NCBI GenBank assembly: GCA_029204225.1
Contig: CM055100.1
Span: forward strand, 59,270,975 to 59,334,974
DNA: 64,000 nt
Reading direction: 5' to 3'
Source of the DNA: Diphasiastrum complanatum
Taxonomy: Eukaryota > Streptophyta > Lycopodiopsida > Lycopodiales > Lycopodiaceae
The notes beneath the pieces were generated by a model, which was not told the origin of the DNA, did no database searches, and saw nothing but the letters and a program-made list of their open reading frames with translations. Of the stretch, positions 1-11,300 are shown piece after piece (within the stretch, counting starts at the first letter, position 1; each line of letters begins with the position of its first letter). Both the position numbers and the translations under genes were made by a program.

Positions 1-392
1 GAACATTCACAAGCAAACTTCGATAGCTCTATAATCCACGAAATCATAGTATATTGCAATCTCTCAAGCTACGAAGGAAGCAATGTGGCTTAGAAATTTA
101 CTTTCGGATGTTTGTCTAAAACAATATGCTCCGACAATTTTATTTTGTGATAATCAAAGTGCTATTGCTTTATCGGCCAATTTCAGGTTTCATTCCAAAA
201 GTAAGCACATTGAAATTAAGTATCACTATGTCAGAAGCAAAGTTCTCGACAAGGAAGTAAACTTGCAATATTGTCGAACGCAAGACATGACAGTTGATAT
301 TTTTACTAATGCACTAAGTTTGGATGTACACAAGAAGTTTTTGTACAAAACTAAATTTAAAGGTCAAGACATTCATGGATTCAAATTAAGGA
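1..392 (+). pseudogene. Ty1/copia RNase H fragment (3' end of a polyprotein)
   Basis: This is the C-terminal end of a copia polyprotein, the ribonuclease H that removes RNA from the RNA-DNA hybrid during reverse transcription. From about position 83 the frame reads WLRNLLSD, then FCDNQSAIALS and KHIEIKYHYVR, all standard copia RNase H blocks. Upstream of 83 the same family can still be recognised at DNA level but the frame is lost. It is the same family as the minus-strand element at 1295-5305, in opposite orientation. The element runs off the window start. It ends in a purine-rich stretch near 380-392 and an LTR start. Confidence 0.8.
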
Positions 393-485
393 GTATTGTT
401 ATTCTCCCATAATCCTACATTTATTCAACTCTGCAGTTTTATTCATGTTTCTACACAGTCTAAAGAAATACACGAGAATCGCTCA
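393..485 (+). mobile_element. Start of a copia 3' LTR (truncated)
   Basis: Just after the RNase H fragment the sequence resembles, in opposite orientation, the beginning of the LTR at 929-1294. Shared words include a CACAGTCT block followed by GAAATACACG. It breaks off where a gypsy integrase fragment begins. This is seen by eye only. Confidence 0.45.
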
Positions 486-927
486 ATGGGTGACATGGAC
501 AATGACGAACTATCAAAGTTGTCGAAGGTTGTTTCCATCTCAATTTCCATAGGACATCCAAATCTGTTAATGATATTTTCATATAAGAAATTTGCGATCG
601 ATCTTGCATTTGCTATCCACATCGATTTTGCTTTAAACCACTTGGTTATATAAGTAGTATCCACAATAATATGTTGTGCTTGTTGCGGCTGGATGTATTG
701 GTCCAATGTAATTCAAACCCCATTTTTGAAAAGGTGCTTGTGCTAAAACTAGATATAACAGCTCATAATTTGCTTTAGTAGGACGCCATGCCCGTTGACA
801 AACATCACAAGTTTGAATATATTTCTCTGTATCTTTACGAATGGATGGCCACCAACATCCTGATTGCAAAATTTTACGAATTGTAATATTGGATGCAAAA
901 TGACCTCCACCCATTGTTTCATGGAAT
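486..927 (-). pseudogene. Ty3/gypsy integrase fragment
   Basis: Two overlapping minus-strand frames give a gypsy integrase: the zinc-binding region (GGGHFAS, then CWWPSIRKD and CDVCQRAW) followed by the start of the catalytic core. The first catalytic aspartate of the usual W-G-L-D pattern reads asparagine here (WGLNYIGP), which one G-to-A change would explain. The second aspartate region, after RFGCP, is scrambled. It has no LTR or gag and lies between two oppositely oriented copia pieces. Confidence 0.75.
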
Positions 928-928
928 T

Positions 929-1294
929 CGCGAAAAATGCAAAAAAGGAGACAGTGTCCCTAAACCTCATTTAGGGTTGCCCCACGATTTGCCAGAGTCA
1001 TTTCCTTAACATTTGAGAGTCTTTGAAAAAACGAAAAATGCAACACTGTGATTTTACACGAGATTTCTGTCAGGCGAAAAATGCGAAAAATGCGATACTG
1101 CATTTTTCCACGAAATTCCTGACAGGCGAAAAAGGCGACATTGTTTCAAACTCCGTGTATTTCTGCAGACTGTGTAAAAACACTTGTAATTTTGCAGACT
1201 GTATAAAAACACGGAAAAATTCGTAGAACTGGATAAACAATGGATGAAGATTAAAACCGATTATTCGATCAGTAAGAAGGAGAATAATCCAACT
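929..1294 (-). mobile_element. Partial 3' LTR of the copia element
   Basis: This lies directly downstream, on the minus strand, of the polypurine tract at 1295-1305. The stretch at 929-1070 matches 6403-6546 at the other end of the element in the same orientation, as expected for paired LTRs. The LTR is cut at about 929, where a gypsy fragment starts. It contains irregular repeats of a GCGAAAAATGC word. Confidence 0.65.
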
Positions 1295-2990
1295 CTCTCC
1301 CCTAATCTAAATCCTTGAATGCCTTGACCTTCAAACTTAGTTCTACACAGAATCTTCTATGTGACTCCAAACTTAATGCTTTGGTAAAAATATCAGTTGT
1401 CATATCTTGCGTTCTACAGTGCTACAATCTGACCTCTTCATTGAGAACTTTGCTTCTAATGAAATGATACTTCAGTTCAATGTGCTTACTCCTGGAATGA
1501 AATCTAGGGTTGGTTGATAAAGCGATGGCACTTTGATTATCAGAAAATAATGTCGTCGGGGCATATTGATTCAGACCGATATCTGAGAGTAAATTCCTCA
1601 ACCAAATTGCTTCCTTTGTAGCTTGAGAGTCTGCAATATATTCTGATTCAGTGGAAGATAGAGTTATCGAAGATTGCTTGTGACTGTTCCAAGAAATTGG
1701 ACCATTGTTGAGGAAGAATGTAAATCCGGAAGTGGATTTACGAGTGTCTATATCTCCTGCCCAACTTGCATTTGTGTAACCACTGAGGAAATTGAGTTTG
1801 TCGTTGCCGACTGTTCCATAACAAATACAAAAGTCCATAGTAGCTCGAAGATATATCATGACTCTGATAAGAGCCTTCCAATGTGTTATACCAGAATTAG
1901 TCATAAACTGAATGAGAGAGCTGACTGCAAAAGCTATGTCTGGCATGGTACAGATCATGGCGTACGTAAGAGAACCTATAATAGAATGGTAAGGATACTC
2001 ATGGATTGTTTGGGGACACTGGTCCTTTGACAATTTGAGACCTGGTTCTATTGGTGAGAGAGCTAACTTGCAATTCATCATATTATATCTGACTAAAATG
2101 TTGTAGATGTACCTCTGTTGTGTAATATAGACCAACTTCTGTTTTCTGTCTCGATGGATTTGTATACCAAGGCAGAAATTAGCTTTGCCCAGATCGATCA
2201 TGTCGAATTCGGAAGATAGCATTGTCTTCTCCTCTTTTATCAGATCGGTACTGTTGCTGAAAAGCAATGTATCATCCACGTATAAAATGATAATGATAAA
2301 AAACTGTTGCACTGCTTTGAAGTAAACGTTTGAATATGAAGAACTAGGTGTGTAGCCGTGATCAATAAGGAAAGTATTGATCCTTTGAAACCATGCTCGA
2401 GCAGATTGCTTCGAGCCATAAAGTGCCTTATGGAGTTTACACACATGATTGTGTTTACCCTCGATAATATAACCTTCGAGTTGCACCATGGAAATGTCTT
2501 CTTTAATAACTCCATTGAGATATGCTGTCTGAACATCCATTTGATGTATTTCCAAATCTACTGCAGTGGCGAATGATAGCAAAAGTCGAATAGAAGAATG
2601 CTTGACTACTGGACTGAAGGTCTCAGTGTAATCGACGTTGTATACTTGAGAAAATCCTCTGGCGACAAGTCATGGCTTTCTCATGTTGATGCTTCCATCT
2701 GCATTGTACTTGACTTTGAAAATCCATTTGCAATCAACTACGTTTGTGCTAGCAGGTAATTCGACAATCGTCCATGTCTGGTTCTTGATAAGAGATGAAT
2801 ACTCTTTATCTATAACTTCTTTTCAGAGATCGGAATCAGGCTGACTGAGTGCCTCTTGGACAGACGTCGGTTCCTGAGCAAGATAGGCTATAGACATGTC
2901 GATATACCACTTAGGTGGTCTGCTAGTCCTTGAAGATCTTCTGGGTAATATAGGAAAGTGATTATTTCCATCATACTGTAGTTGCTAAAC
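1295..2990 (-). pseudogene. Ty1/copia reverse transcriptase and RNase H (broken)
   Basis: This is the pol 3' half of a copia element. The longest open part (2582-1422) starts in the fingers/palm region with QMDVQTAYLNG. It contains the intact polymerase motif LYVDDTLLFS and continues to RNase H (TESEYIADSQ, then FSDNQSAIALS). Upstream, to about 2900, the order of the copia RT N-terminus can still be read through stops. The frame stops at 1422 with TAG where the sister copy at 1-392 has a glutamine. About 35 more residues follow before a natural stop near the polypurine tract. RT and RNase H would convert element RNA to DNA in cytoplasmic particles; this copy is dead. Confidence 0.88.
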
Positions 2991-4426
2991 TGCAACATCA
3001 TCATCCTCTAATTCACGTTGATTCGTTGTTCATCAGAAGTAGAAGAGCTTGGACCTTCAATAGGAATAGTCGCCTGAGGAACTGGGAAGTTCAATGCGTC
3101 AGAAGAATCTGATAGGTCGGCTACATGGAGACTGCCCTTTCCTTTGAGGTCTTGAAATTGATCTTCGATGAAGATGACATCCCAGCTAGTGAATATCTTC
3201 GACTCGATGGGATCAAACAACTTGTAGGCTTGATCTGAAGTAGTGTAGCTGATGAAAACACATTTGATACTCTAGAAGTCGAGCTTCTTCCTGAGATCAC
3301 GAGGTATCTGCGCAAAAGCAGTTTATCCAAAAACTCCTAAGTTTGATAACGAAGGTTTGGTACCTGTCCAAACTTTGAATGGTGTTTTGTTTGAGAGGCC
3401 TTTAGTAGGACATCTGTTCTGAATATAGGTTGCTGTTGAAACAGCTTTAGCCCAGAAGGACTTCAGAATTGTCGCATGTGATAACATGCACTTTGCCGAT
3501 TCGACTAAGGTTCTGTTCTTTCTCTCAGCAAGACCATTTGACTGAGGCGAAGAGGAGGTGATATATTGTTGTTCAATGTCGTTGTTAAGACAGTACTCCT
3601 TGAATTCGTTGGAGATATATTCTCCCCCGTTATCTGACTTCAGCGCTTTGATTCGTTTGCCAGTTTAAATCTCAACATGCTCTTTGAATTGTCTGAATTT
3701 GATGAAAGCCTTTGATATCTGTTTAATGAAATAAACAGTTGTTCTTCTGAAGAATTTGTCAATAAAAGTAATGAAATACTTTGCATCTAGCAATGAAGGA
3801 ATTTGCATAGGTCCACATATATCTGTATGAACAACATCTAACAAATCTTTTGCTGCATGCCTATGGTTTGATCTAAAAGGAATCCTAGCCTGCTTTCCAA
3901 AGATGCAGCTATGACAGACAAGGAGATCGATCTTACCAAAAGGATAGTCAAGATCAATAATCATGGATTGTCTAGACATGTTCAAAATAGATGCATGATT
4001 CACGTGTCCTAAGCGATGATGCCATAATAATGCTTTATTGACTAGAATAGAGGTTTTCAAGATTTGACTAGACTCAGAATAGCAATGTGCCAATCTATAT
4101 AAGTAACTCTTCCTCTTGCCGAGTGCAAGGATCATATTACTCCTATCAACTATTTTGAATTGATCAAATTCGAATTCTACCTTATGACCTAAATCTGTAA
4201 TTCTCCTCACTGATAACAGATCTGTAGAGAGTTTAGAAACATATAAGACTTTTGATAATAATTTGAATTGATCATGCTGGAATCGCAATCTTACAGTACC
4301 TTCACCTTCAATAGTGTGAGTACTATTGTCGTCAAGATGAACAAATTGCTTCGTGTTGTAAGGAGTGTAGGAGTTGAAGATCTCACGTTGATTGGTCATG
4401 TGTTGAGTTGCTCTAGAATCGAGAAA
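2991..4426 (-). pseudogene. Ty1/copia protease and integrase (broken)
   Basis: The retropepsin start is at about 4426-4390, where the usual D-S-G-A-T active-site loop reads DSRAT and the preceding tryptophan position is a TAG stop. Next comes the GAG-pre-integrase zinc region (WHHRLGHVNH, then CHSCIFGKQ) and the catalytic core, with VHTDICGP carrying the first aspartate. The frame breaks at about 3665. Integrase remnants (SDNGGEY, then SPQSNGLAERKN) can be read further down to about 3300 through stops. Domain order protease, integrase, RT is that of copia. Not functional. Confidence 0.85.
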
Positions 4427-5305
4427 CTATGAATCATCCAAAAATGTGCTTTGATCTTTGACCATGAATGCGCCTTCGTCCACTTCGACCTGGAGAGATG
4501 ATGAAACTGTGTTTGCTTGTTGATCAGGTTGCTTGGCTGCATTCTTCGCTTGGAGAATTCGGCAATCCTTGATCTCATGGTTATTGCATTTGCAATACCT
4601 GCAAAACATCTTTTTCTTCGACTGTGGATTCGATGATTGTTCTTGACCTTGAGTCGGCTTCTGATTCGTTGCAGCCTTCTTGGAGCTTTTCTGCTTTTGT
4701 CGCTTCGAGTCTTTGTTGACATATAGAGCCTGAGAGGAGGAAGTAGAGGAAGTGTCTTGACTTCTTCTATTGTCTTCTTGCAGCAACATAGTGATAACTC
4801 TAGTAAGAGTTAAATCTGAGTGTGTCGATATGATCATCACCCAGTTCTCGTATGTAGAGGGCAAGCCTGAAAGCAATGTCATAATTGCGTCTTGATCGTC
4901 TATGACTGATCTGAGAGCGGCCATCTTTTGCAAGAGATTCTTAAACTGGTTAATGTGACTCTGAAGAGAATCACCAGTAGACATCTTGAATGTGAAGAAT
5001 TTCCTTCGTAGATGTAACTTAGTAGTTACGGCCCTCATGTCATATAGTGAGTTCAAGATGTCCCAAACGTCTCTTGACGTTTTAGCTTCAGCTATGTGTC
5101 CAATCTGTGTATCTGATATATTGAGGATAATAAGCGCGAAAGCTTTACCGTCCTTCGATTTTCACTTTGAGTCGTCGTCTTCAGATTTTACTTCTGTACA
5201 TGTGACAACATCCCATAATTTGTTGGCGATTAGCAAGGTCTTCATCTTAAATTTGGATCCATTCAGCTCGTCTGCAATAAGACCAGCTTTACTTTGAGAA
5301 TCCAT
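4427..5305 (-). pseudogene. Ty1/copia gag (one internal stop)
   Basis: Gag forms the virus-like particle. The likely start is the ATG at 5305, followed by MDSQSKAG. A TGA lies in frame near 5163, after an acidic EDDDSK stretch. The rest (5056-4427) is open and has the UBN2-type helical gag core (LHLRRKFFTFKM, then LLSGLPSTYENW). A single CCHC knuckle follows, C-x2-C-x4-H-x4-C, in CRYCKCNNHEIKDC. The gag runs directly into the protease, as in copia. Confidence 0.85.
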
Positions 5306-5477
5306 CTAGAACTTAGTCTGTCGATTGCATCGATGATGCTAAGATGTGGTAATGCCAACAATAGGAAATTAATTCTCTGGTACTGAAAGGTTGAAAAGAA
5401 CTGAAGAGTATGATATCAATTTGATATCGCGAAAGATATCAAGTATTAGAGATTTTGCTCTGATATAACAATGGAAT

Positions 5478-5489
5478 GCTCTAATACCA
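5478..5489 (-). other. Primer-binding site of the copia element
   Basis: On the minus strand this reads TGGTATTAGAGC, one base from TGGTATCAGAGC, the usual plant copia primer site complementary to the 3' end of initiator methionine tRNA. It directly follows the LTR end at 5490. Confidence 0.8.
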
Positions 5490-6039
5490 TGTCGGAAAGT
5501 GGTGTGCAGAAGATAGGTCTAGCTCGAAAAGTAACGAATGAAAATAATTCGAGTGTCTAAAAAGAAAATCTTTCGTGCATGGCGGAATAAACTATTTCCA
5601 TCTTTCCAATGCATGACTACGCCTATCAATTTCAAGCAAGACAATAGTGATAGAAATTATGTTTGAACTTATAGTAACTAACTTTGAAATCATCAGTACT
5701 ACAGTGATTACGTAGCCAAACAATTAAGCATCGAAAATTATCAGACAAATAATTAGTCGCGAATTGTTTGCGAATTAGTTGCGAAGAAATATAGAAATGC
5801 ATACATTCTGAGACAAAGCTGAACGGAATGAAGGATAGTATTGATTCAGTATGCAAACGTAACAGAAGTAAATGAGTACAATAAGTTGCGGATCGAAGTC
5901 GCGTACTCTATGCTATCTCTGAACAACTAAAATGAAAGTCTGAATTAAGCGCAATGCTGATAAGCAGTAGCGCAATAGCAATCTCTAAAACAACTCTAAG
6001 ACGTGAGCTAGAATGCTCAGGAGCGTTCAAGCTCGCAAG

Positions 6040-6042
<3 letters not shown>

Positions 6043-6125
<83 letters not shown>
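6043..6125. repeat. (GA)n microsatellite
   Basis: About 41 GA units without interruption inside the copia 5' LTR. It yields a spurious arginine/glutamate open frame. Confidence 0.97.
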
Positions 6126-6127
<2 letters not shown>

Positions 6128-6188
6128 AACTATTCAAATGCTTCTTCTGATAATCTTGATAATCATAAAACTGTCTGAATATGAACAA

Positions 6189-6197
6189 CTATTTATA
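6189..6197 (-). promoter_or_regulatory. TATA-like box in the copia 5' LTR
   Basis: The minus strand reads TATAAATAG inside the LTR, pointing towards gag. Position and orientation fit an LTR promoter. Confidence 0.45.
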
Positions 6198-6618
6198 CTA
6201 AGAAATTAGGTCGTCAATTGCGATCGCCAGTTGGCTAGTGATCCGTTCACATCCATCCGGTTCCTTGTCATTGATTGCTGATAAGCGGTGAAATTTGCCA
6301 TAAACGTTCTCTCTGCATAAATGAACCAAAACTGTAGCTCTACAGAAATGAACTAAAACAGCCACAGACGACACTGTCGCAAAAAAATGACAATGTCAGG
6401 TTTTCGTGAAAAATGCGAAAAGGAGACAGTGCCCTTAAATCTCATTTAGGGTTGTCCCACGATTTGCCAGAGTCATTTCCTTAACATTTGGGGCTCTTTG
6501 AAATAACAAAAAATGCGACACTGTGATTTTACACGAGATTTCTGCTAAGTTTCTTGGCTCGCAAACCTTTGTTGTATAGAACATTTGTGATTTGTTAATT
6601 GATCTTGTTAAGCCATTT

Positions 6619-6619
<1 letters not shown>

Positions 6620-6714
<95 letters not shown>
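6620..6714. repeat. (AT)n-(TG)n compound microsatellite
   Basis: An AT tract passes into about 30 TG units, with a second short TG run at 6772-6802. The stretch 6547-7009 around it is AT-rich and shows no gene. Confidence 0.95.
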
Positions 6715-6717
<3 letters not shown>

Positions 6718-7009
6718 AGCAAACAACAAACCAAATTGCGACCTCTGAGTCGTCACAATTTGCAAATCGCTGGTGTGTGTGTGTGTGAGTGTGAGTGTGT
6801 GTGTGGAAAAAATTTTTAAAAAAAATTATTTTTTATTTGGAAAGAATTACATAAAATATGAGTATCAAGAGTTAAAAAAAAAAAAGGAGATGATCATGAT
6901 TACATGGGCTTCTAGTTGTTGTGGAACCAATTTTGGGCATTAAAACCTTATGCGTTTGACCAATTATAATGCACCCAAGATAGCTTGAGCAAAAAAAAAC
7001 ATTAGTCCT

Positions 7010-8110
7010 TACCTCTGCCACGCTGTGTGAATAGAACTCAGCTCTCGCGTGATGGTTTGCAGACTCTGGAGAAAAATAGCAAGCTCCAACAAAGAGATCT
7101 TTATCCAGATTCTAATCCAATGGGCCGTCTTGAAATGTGAACCCATATGTACTGTTCAAGTTCATTACGCCGGATGAAATCAATGGTCGGATGTAATGAC
7201 TCTTTATGTAAGCATGTTACCACCTAAACCTAAACCACCTAAATCGCTCGTGGATCTTGTCCTTGTCTTGTAAATTAAGTTCCAGCTATAGCTTGAAAAC
7301 ATAGGTAATCCTCTCTCTTGGCTCTCATGCATCTCCATGGATCCCCCCATTATATTGAAATCCATAAGTTTCCAGTAGTAGATGACAAATGTATACCACT
7401 ACGAACCCATACTCGAATATGGAGGTAGTGTTGATGGGGCCCCATGATGCTCCCATGCTTGGGGGCCCCAACTCCCTATTGACAAGAGCCACTAGTTGCA
7501 AAATTTGGCCATCCCTATGAATCAGTTTGCTTGTCACTTTGGCTTCCTGAAAGGCTTGATGCCTCTCTTCCACCTATATAAATGTGAGATTGTCACCCAT
7601 AAAAATCCACATATCTTTCAATTTGGCTCTTTCCATAAAGCATCTCTACGACTAGTGGATGATGTACAACAAATGATCAAAGTGGCATTATCTCACTTTG
7701 TTCTCAATGTCATATCCAAGCTAGCGGTATTGTGGTCTGGTGTAGTCTCTAGAAAGCATTTCGCTTCCTCAAGAGCATTTTGAGTATCTAAAATACCCCG
7801 TGCCCTAATGTTGAGAGGTTTATGTTCTTGATGCCTCTCCTCTAAAAGAGTGTTTGAAATAATGGAAGACATGGGTGCGGTTAACTTACTTCCTTTCTTT
7901 AGCATGGCTGCCCCAGATAGGGGTTCTTTCTGTTGTTATGGCTTTGGTCTCCAATTCTTGTACATTCATTGGGGTGGATTCCGATGTAGTCTCCAAATTG
8001 CTTTGCTCCAAAGAGGTAATCCTAGACTGCCTTTGGCTTTTTCCTTTCACAAGACTGGCCACCATTGCTTTGAGCTGAGCCAGCTCCCCCATGCTTTTTA
8101 GCGGCCATGT
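7010..8110 (-). pseudogene. LINE fragment: ORF1 RNA-binding protein and endonuclease scrap
   Basis: Minus-strand frames at 8100-7550 resemble the LINE ORF1 fragments at 42119-42500 and 43530-44500. They show a coiled-coil-like stretch (LAQLKAMVASL, then LEQSNLETTSES), the block EERHQEHKPLNIRARGI, and the C-terminal block MEERHQAFQEAK. Between 7290 and 7020 the words ELEQYIWVHI and LFVGACYFSPESA look like the endonuclease of LINE ORF2. Frameshifts and stops break all parts. No reverse transcriptase follows, so the copy is cut. It lies downstream of FBL11 exon 14 on the same strand. Confidence 0.6.
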
Positions 8111-8125
8111 GAACATAGGGCGGGT

Positions 8126-8128
<3 letters not shown>

Positions 8129-8182
<54 letters not shown>
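8129..8182. repeat. (GA)n microsatellite
   Basis: About 27 GA units between the LINE fragment and FBL11 exon 14. Confidence 0.97.
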
Positions 8183-8186
<4 letters not shown>

Positions 8187-8272
8187 AATAGATATTTTTG
8201 AAAGTCGTTGAGAATGACAAGCTTCAACAAAATCATGTTATAATGAGCATTTTTCACACAAGCAATACTCAC

Positions 8273-8317
8273 AAGACTGGCAGCATCAGATATGAAAGCC
8301 CTTGGGAGACCCCTGCC
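8273..8317 (-). CDS. FBL11: FBL11-like exon n (45 b microexon), last one found
   Basis: It lies between acceptor CTCTTTTACAG and donor CTT|GTGAGT. It reads [15 protein letters not shown], which follows LRHS as expected in this family. The strong donor shows that at least one more exon follows, but none was recognised between 1 and 8272. Confidence 0.75.
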
Positions 8318-11300
8318 CTGTAAAAGAGAATAATAATTCAGAACCATATCCTATTTTTTTTTCTCAGGAAAATCAAATTTTTTTTAAAAGACCTCCATTA
8401 GCCTCTTAGCAAGGCCACTAACTGGAACTAATGACATTTCACTATGTTAAAAGATGAAATCCTAAATCACTTGCAATATTTAAATTGTGGGAACCCAGAA
8501 ACAATTGAGGAACACCTCAAAATGCCCCATGTACATATACAGCAATTGGCTTATTACTAAAAGAAAAGTTCTTGACACGTATTTGTGCCCACAGATGAAC
8601 TTGAATAAGAATGTGATTTCTGGTATACAAAATAGGACATACAGAGTGCCTCAATGAAAGTGATTGTAATGCCTTGCAGGAGTTGAGAAGATAAGTAGCT
8701 CCTTGACTAGTAACTCCACCACAATCCTATATAGCATAACGGATAAAATCATCAACGATGTTGTCTTCAGAATAACATCAAGCCTATACAAACTTGAAAT
8801 TTACAGAAGAGTAAATTGTTATAGCTCTTGATTACTTTGCAGTTTAGAGTACTAGTTTTTGATCAGCCAAGTTCAAATAATCTAATATCCACTAATCTAA
8901 TGAAAGGGAGGCAGAAAAGAAGAACAATTTTTAAGCTGTGTAAAAGATCAATGGTTTTCCCCAATAGAAGCTTGTGTTTGGCTAGTGGCATGAATGTCAT
9001 TCAAGGAACTTCTAAATTAAAACAATCGAAGTACAATGCTTTGGCAAAGGAATAGAAATAGTGAAGGTGAAAAGTGCTGCAATGGTGGTTTTCATAGATG
9101 TATGATGGTTACTTGTGAATGCCTAGGCATTAGCACATATATAGAACAACACATATATGGAGAAAAGTACTTTTCATTAACTGACGTTGCTCGTAGGCAT
9201 GTTCAGGTATGAGGCTATTGCATGATGTCAGAGAGAAACAAGAAACAACATTGTTCTGCACAAACTAAGAATGTTGAAGAAAATCAGGGGTTAAGCATTT
9301 GAGCTCCATGTCAACAAGCTCTTTGAATATGCATGCTGTTGTTCATCGTTCAAGCGGAAATCAATCACCCACCTCCTATGACTATTTGAAACAGGAAATT
9401 TTGAGAACAATTCAAGCAAAAAAGCTGTTTACCACTTTTCTTTACCTTTTCTTGAAAAGTGTTTGTGAACAACATATAAAAAACAAAGTAGAAAAGACAA
9501 CTGTGCCTCAATATCTAGAAACAAGGTTGATTCAAAAGAAACAAAACGAGATTGGAAGAAATACATAAGAAGAGCATAACCCATATATTATGGAATTAAA
9601 GATCCTCTTATCAGTTTGAAGCTTTTCATGATATGATGACAAAAACCAGAAAAAAATTTAGGAAGGCACTCTACATTTCTTAATTGCATTGACCAGATCA
9701 TGCTCAGAATTGCATCTTGAGAGTTTGCAACGCGTTAACACAAGCTAGTGATCCAACTCCAAGGTCAAGGTTGAAATCATTACAGCCAACAAGCAAACAT
9801 CTGAGGTCACAATACTACTACCCTATGAAAGATAAATGCAATACAAAACCATTGTTTCTCCATCTATTGATTCTAACATTAGAAACTTCATGTAACAGTA
9901 GAAGCAGAAAATTGAACCAACCTCAACTTTAAGCTTGATCATACTGCACCACCCGCGAGAAATGTTTTTCAGAGATTCTGGTCACGAACATTTCAAACTT
10001 TCAAACCGTAAGGTTGAAAAACAGAGAAAGTTATATAAGTATCTTGTAGGTATACCAAACAGTATATAAGACTAACAAAGTAGACAGCTAAATTTACCTA
10101 TATGGTGCATAATGTGTCTCTGCAATAAAACTGACTACACTAAGAATCAAAAACGTGAAACCTATCAAGCATCGACTTGGTTGAGCTGAAGAACAAATAT
10201 AGTATAGCATATAAATATGAAAAGCAACTACATGTAGAAAAGTGAACTCTTCTCAAAGCTATTTAAAATCATTAAGTTTCAAGGGGTTGGAGTACAAGGC
10301 ATTATGAATCATGTGGATTGGGCACATGGGATCTAGCAAAAAACATGCCCATTGCTCACATTCACAAGGAGTGGAGGATTCCCCAAATCTCTCAACAAGT
10401 AAATGAGCCAAAAAAGAGACTCCATGATGGAACTAGGCTATTGTAGATAAATTCAAAACTTGAGTATCTTGTGATGGTGACCAACTAAGAACTAACTAAT
10501 TGTTGACTTAGAGGCCTAAGGCAGCTCCACCTTCCTTTATTAAGGTAATGGAATCTTTTGGGCCTTATGAAGCTTCACAAGCCATTATAGCAATCATGCA
10601 TGCCGCCTAGATAAACATTTTGGTCCTAATAAATTGAGGTGCTTGGCCAAAAATCCTCTATTGACCAACCCTCAAGGTTCTCAATAGGTGTCTAGGACGT
10701 GTTGAATCTTGTGGAAGTAGGCTGAAGTAAATTCGTTGTTTATTAGACTTCACAACTTAATTTTCCCTTGTGATCTTGAAGATCGATGAAGAAGAGTTGA
10801 TGATGCACAATATTGTCTTAGTAAGGATCCAATTTTGCAAGGGTTGGCAGATTGTCATGCAACAATATCCTCATTTGTCTCCTTCCTCAACATTTCTCTT
10901 GCTTACATAGTTCATCCAATGCCCAACGCATCTCTTTGTTGCATTGCATTTGGTGCTACTCCATACATTGCTCGATATTTTTGGATGATGTTTTCAATTC
11001 TCAAAGCATATGCACTCATTAGAGCAATGATTTCTCCATTTGGATTGTTCAAATCCCATATAACAAAAGGATCATCTTTGTCATAATCACACTTGCGACC
11101 TAGAATATTGAAATTTGTTAAACAATAAAACTTGCTTCCATATGTGCTTGTCCTTTCCAAATCACCAATGCAGCAAAAATCTACTTGACATGTTTCGATA
11201 ATTAACTTCATGAGATAATATATGTAATGCTAGTCCTTCATAACAAAGAAGAAGACCCAAATTCGAAAACATTAGCAACTGTTGAGATCCAACATATGTC

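Larger units (their letters stand above)
5490..6546 (-). mobile_element. 5' LTR of the copia element (5' end missing)
   Basis: The LTR ends in ...CCGACA next to the primer-binding site. It contains a long (GA)n tract and a TATA-like box. Its far end (6403-6546) matches the 3' LTR piece at 929-1070. By comparison with the 3' LTR, about 230 bases at the U3 start are missing beyond 6546. No target-site duplication could be seen. Confidence 0.65.

Noticed and set aside
6043-6714. CRISPR-like or satellite array
   Set aside because: Plain dinucleotide repeats without spacers in eukaryotic DNA.
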